From Polyangiaceae bacterium (GTDB lineage: Bacteria; Myxococcota; Polyangia; Polyangiales; Polyangiaceae), in NCBI GenBank assembly GCA_025936205.1, contig JAICTU010000188.1, forward strand, positions 1-15,888: a stretch of DNA of 15,888 nt. Reading direction: 5' to 3'. The notes beneath the pieces are model-generated. The model had not been told where the DNA came from. It saw only the letters and a program-made list of their open reading frames with translations, and did no database searches. The translations under genes and the position numbers were made by a program. Numbering within the stretch: position 1 is the stretch's first letter; every line of letters begins with the position of its first letter. Shown here in pieces: positions 15,694-15,888 of the stretch.

Positions 15694-15888
15694 GGGTCTG
15701 TCGTTTCTGCTTGTGGGTTTTCCGGTCCGAGATCGCCGGCTGCAGGATCCGCCGCCTTGGGAAAGCGGCACAGGAAATGCCCCTTCAGCGCGGGCGGCCA
15801 CTGCTTGTAGGGCACCGCGCCGTCTGCGCTGGCCGCGTACAGCGCGGCGTAGTCGAGCAAGGCTGCGGCGCTGGCCTCGGTGGGCTCC
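15690..15888 (-). CDS. C-terminal 65 residues of an unidentified small protein upstream of cobW (partial)
   Basis: The gene enters from beyond the right edge and ends at a TGA (15690-15692) that overlaps the cobW ATG as ATGA. The visible frame is open throughout and reads like a real protein, with LLDYAALYAASADGAVPYK followed by QWPPALKGHFLCRFPKA and an acidic Pro-rich tail. The DYAALYAAS-DG-xPY..WP pattern reminds me of the C-terminal end of DUF1636 metal-binding (ferredoxin-like) proteins that sit beside cobW/cobN in Proteobacteria, but this is from memory and uncertain. Its coupling to cobW argues that it belongs to the cobalt-insertion operon. The start, full length and any Cys motif lie outside the window. 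Confidence 0.7.
   Translation of the reverse strand, partial: EPTEASAAALLDYAALYAASADGAVPYKQWPPALKGHFLCRFPKAADPAAGDLGPENPQAETTDP

Noticed and set aside
15694..15801. Upstream extension of the cobW frame by 36 codons
   Set aside because: It is out of frame with the upstream gene that occupies this stretch, and CobW proteins normally start just before the Walker A motif, as at 15693.
11395..15810. Very long plus-strand open frame (about 1470 codons) opposite cobN and cobW
   Set aside because: It is rich in Arg, His and Gln with no recognisable domain, runs across three well-identified minus-strand genes, and is the expected antisense shadow in GC-rich DNA.

Overview
The window is very GC-rich bacterial DNA with densely packed genes. 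It looks like a Gram-negative, soil-type genome, most likely Myxococcota (Polyangia-like) or a relative. This placement is inferred from the base composition, a secreted family-9 cellulase, an Ala/Leu-rich lipoprotein signal ending in GCSSS, GTG and TTG starts, and a cobaltochelatase locus with a fused ChlI-ChlD protein. No rRNA, tRNA, insertion sequence, phage gene or CRISPR array was seen.

Layout, left to right. Positions 1-800 hold no credible gene, only short GC-rich repeats and hairpins. A secreted GH9 endoglucanase/cellulase (801-3101, minus) follows. Next is a minus-strand pair, a GNAT N-acetyltransferase (4047-4724) and a single-domain globin (3333-3986) that has a very strong ribosome binding site. 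Back-to-back with the acetyltransferase, on the plus strand, is a clear cobalamin riboswitch (4730-4893). It heads a leader for a predicted lipoprotein beta-propeller (5100-6443), followed 55 bases later by a dienelactone-hydrolase-family protein (6499-7242). The minus strand then carries a divergent leucyl/phenylalanyl-tRNA-protein transferase (7261-8100) and riboflavin synthase (8182-8898).

The right-hand third (9122-15888) is a tight minus-strand cobalt-insertion operon read from right to left. It comprises the 3' end of an unlisted small protein, then cobW, cobN (TTG start) and a fused ChlI-ChlD AAA+/VWA protein. Two of the three junctions are ATGA overlaps and the third is a 9-base gap. 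CobN with the fused ChlID protein would insert cobalt into hydrogenobyrinic acid a,c-diamide in the aerobic B12 pathway, and CobW would help deliver the metal. The operon's promoter, any riboswitch of its own, and the other cob genes would lie beyond position 15888.

The most interesting feature is that a B12 riboswitch controls a predicted surface or periplasmic lipoprotein propeller rather than a known B12 gene. Propellers that bind tetrapyrroles are known (BtuG binds cobalamin; the NirS d1 domain and NirF bind heme d1). The propeller is therefore a good candidate for an undescribed B12, corrinoid or cobalt capture protein in this lineage. That role is an inference and has not been shown.
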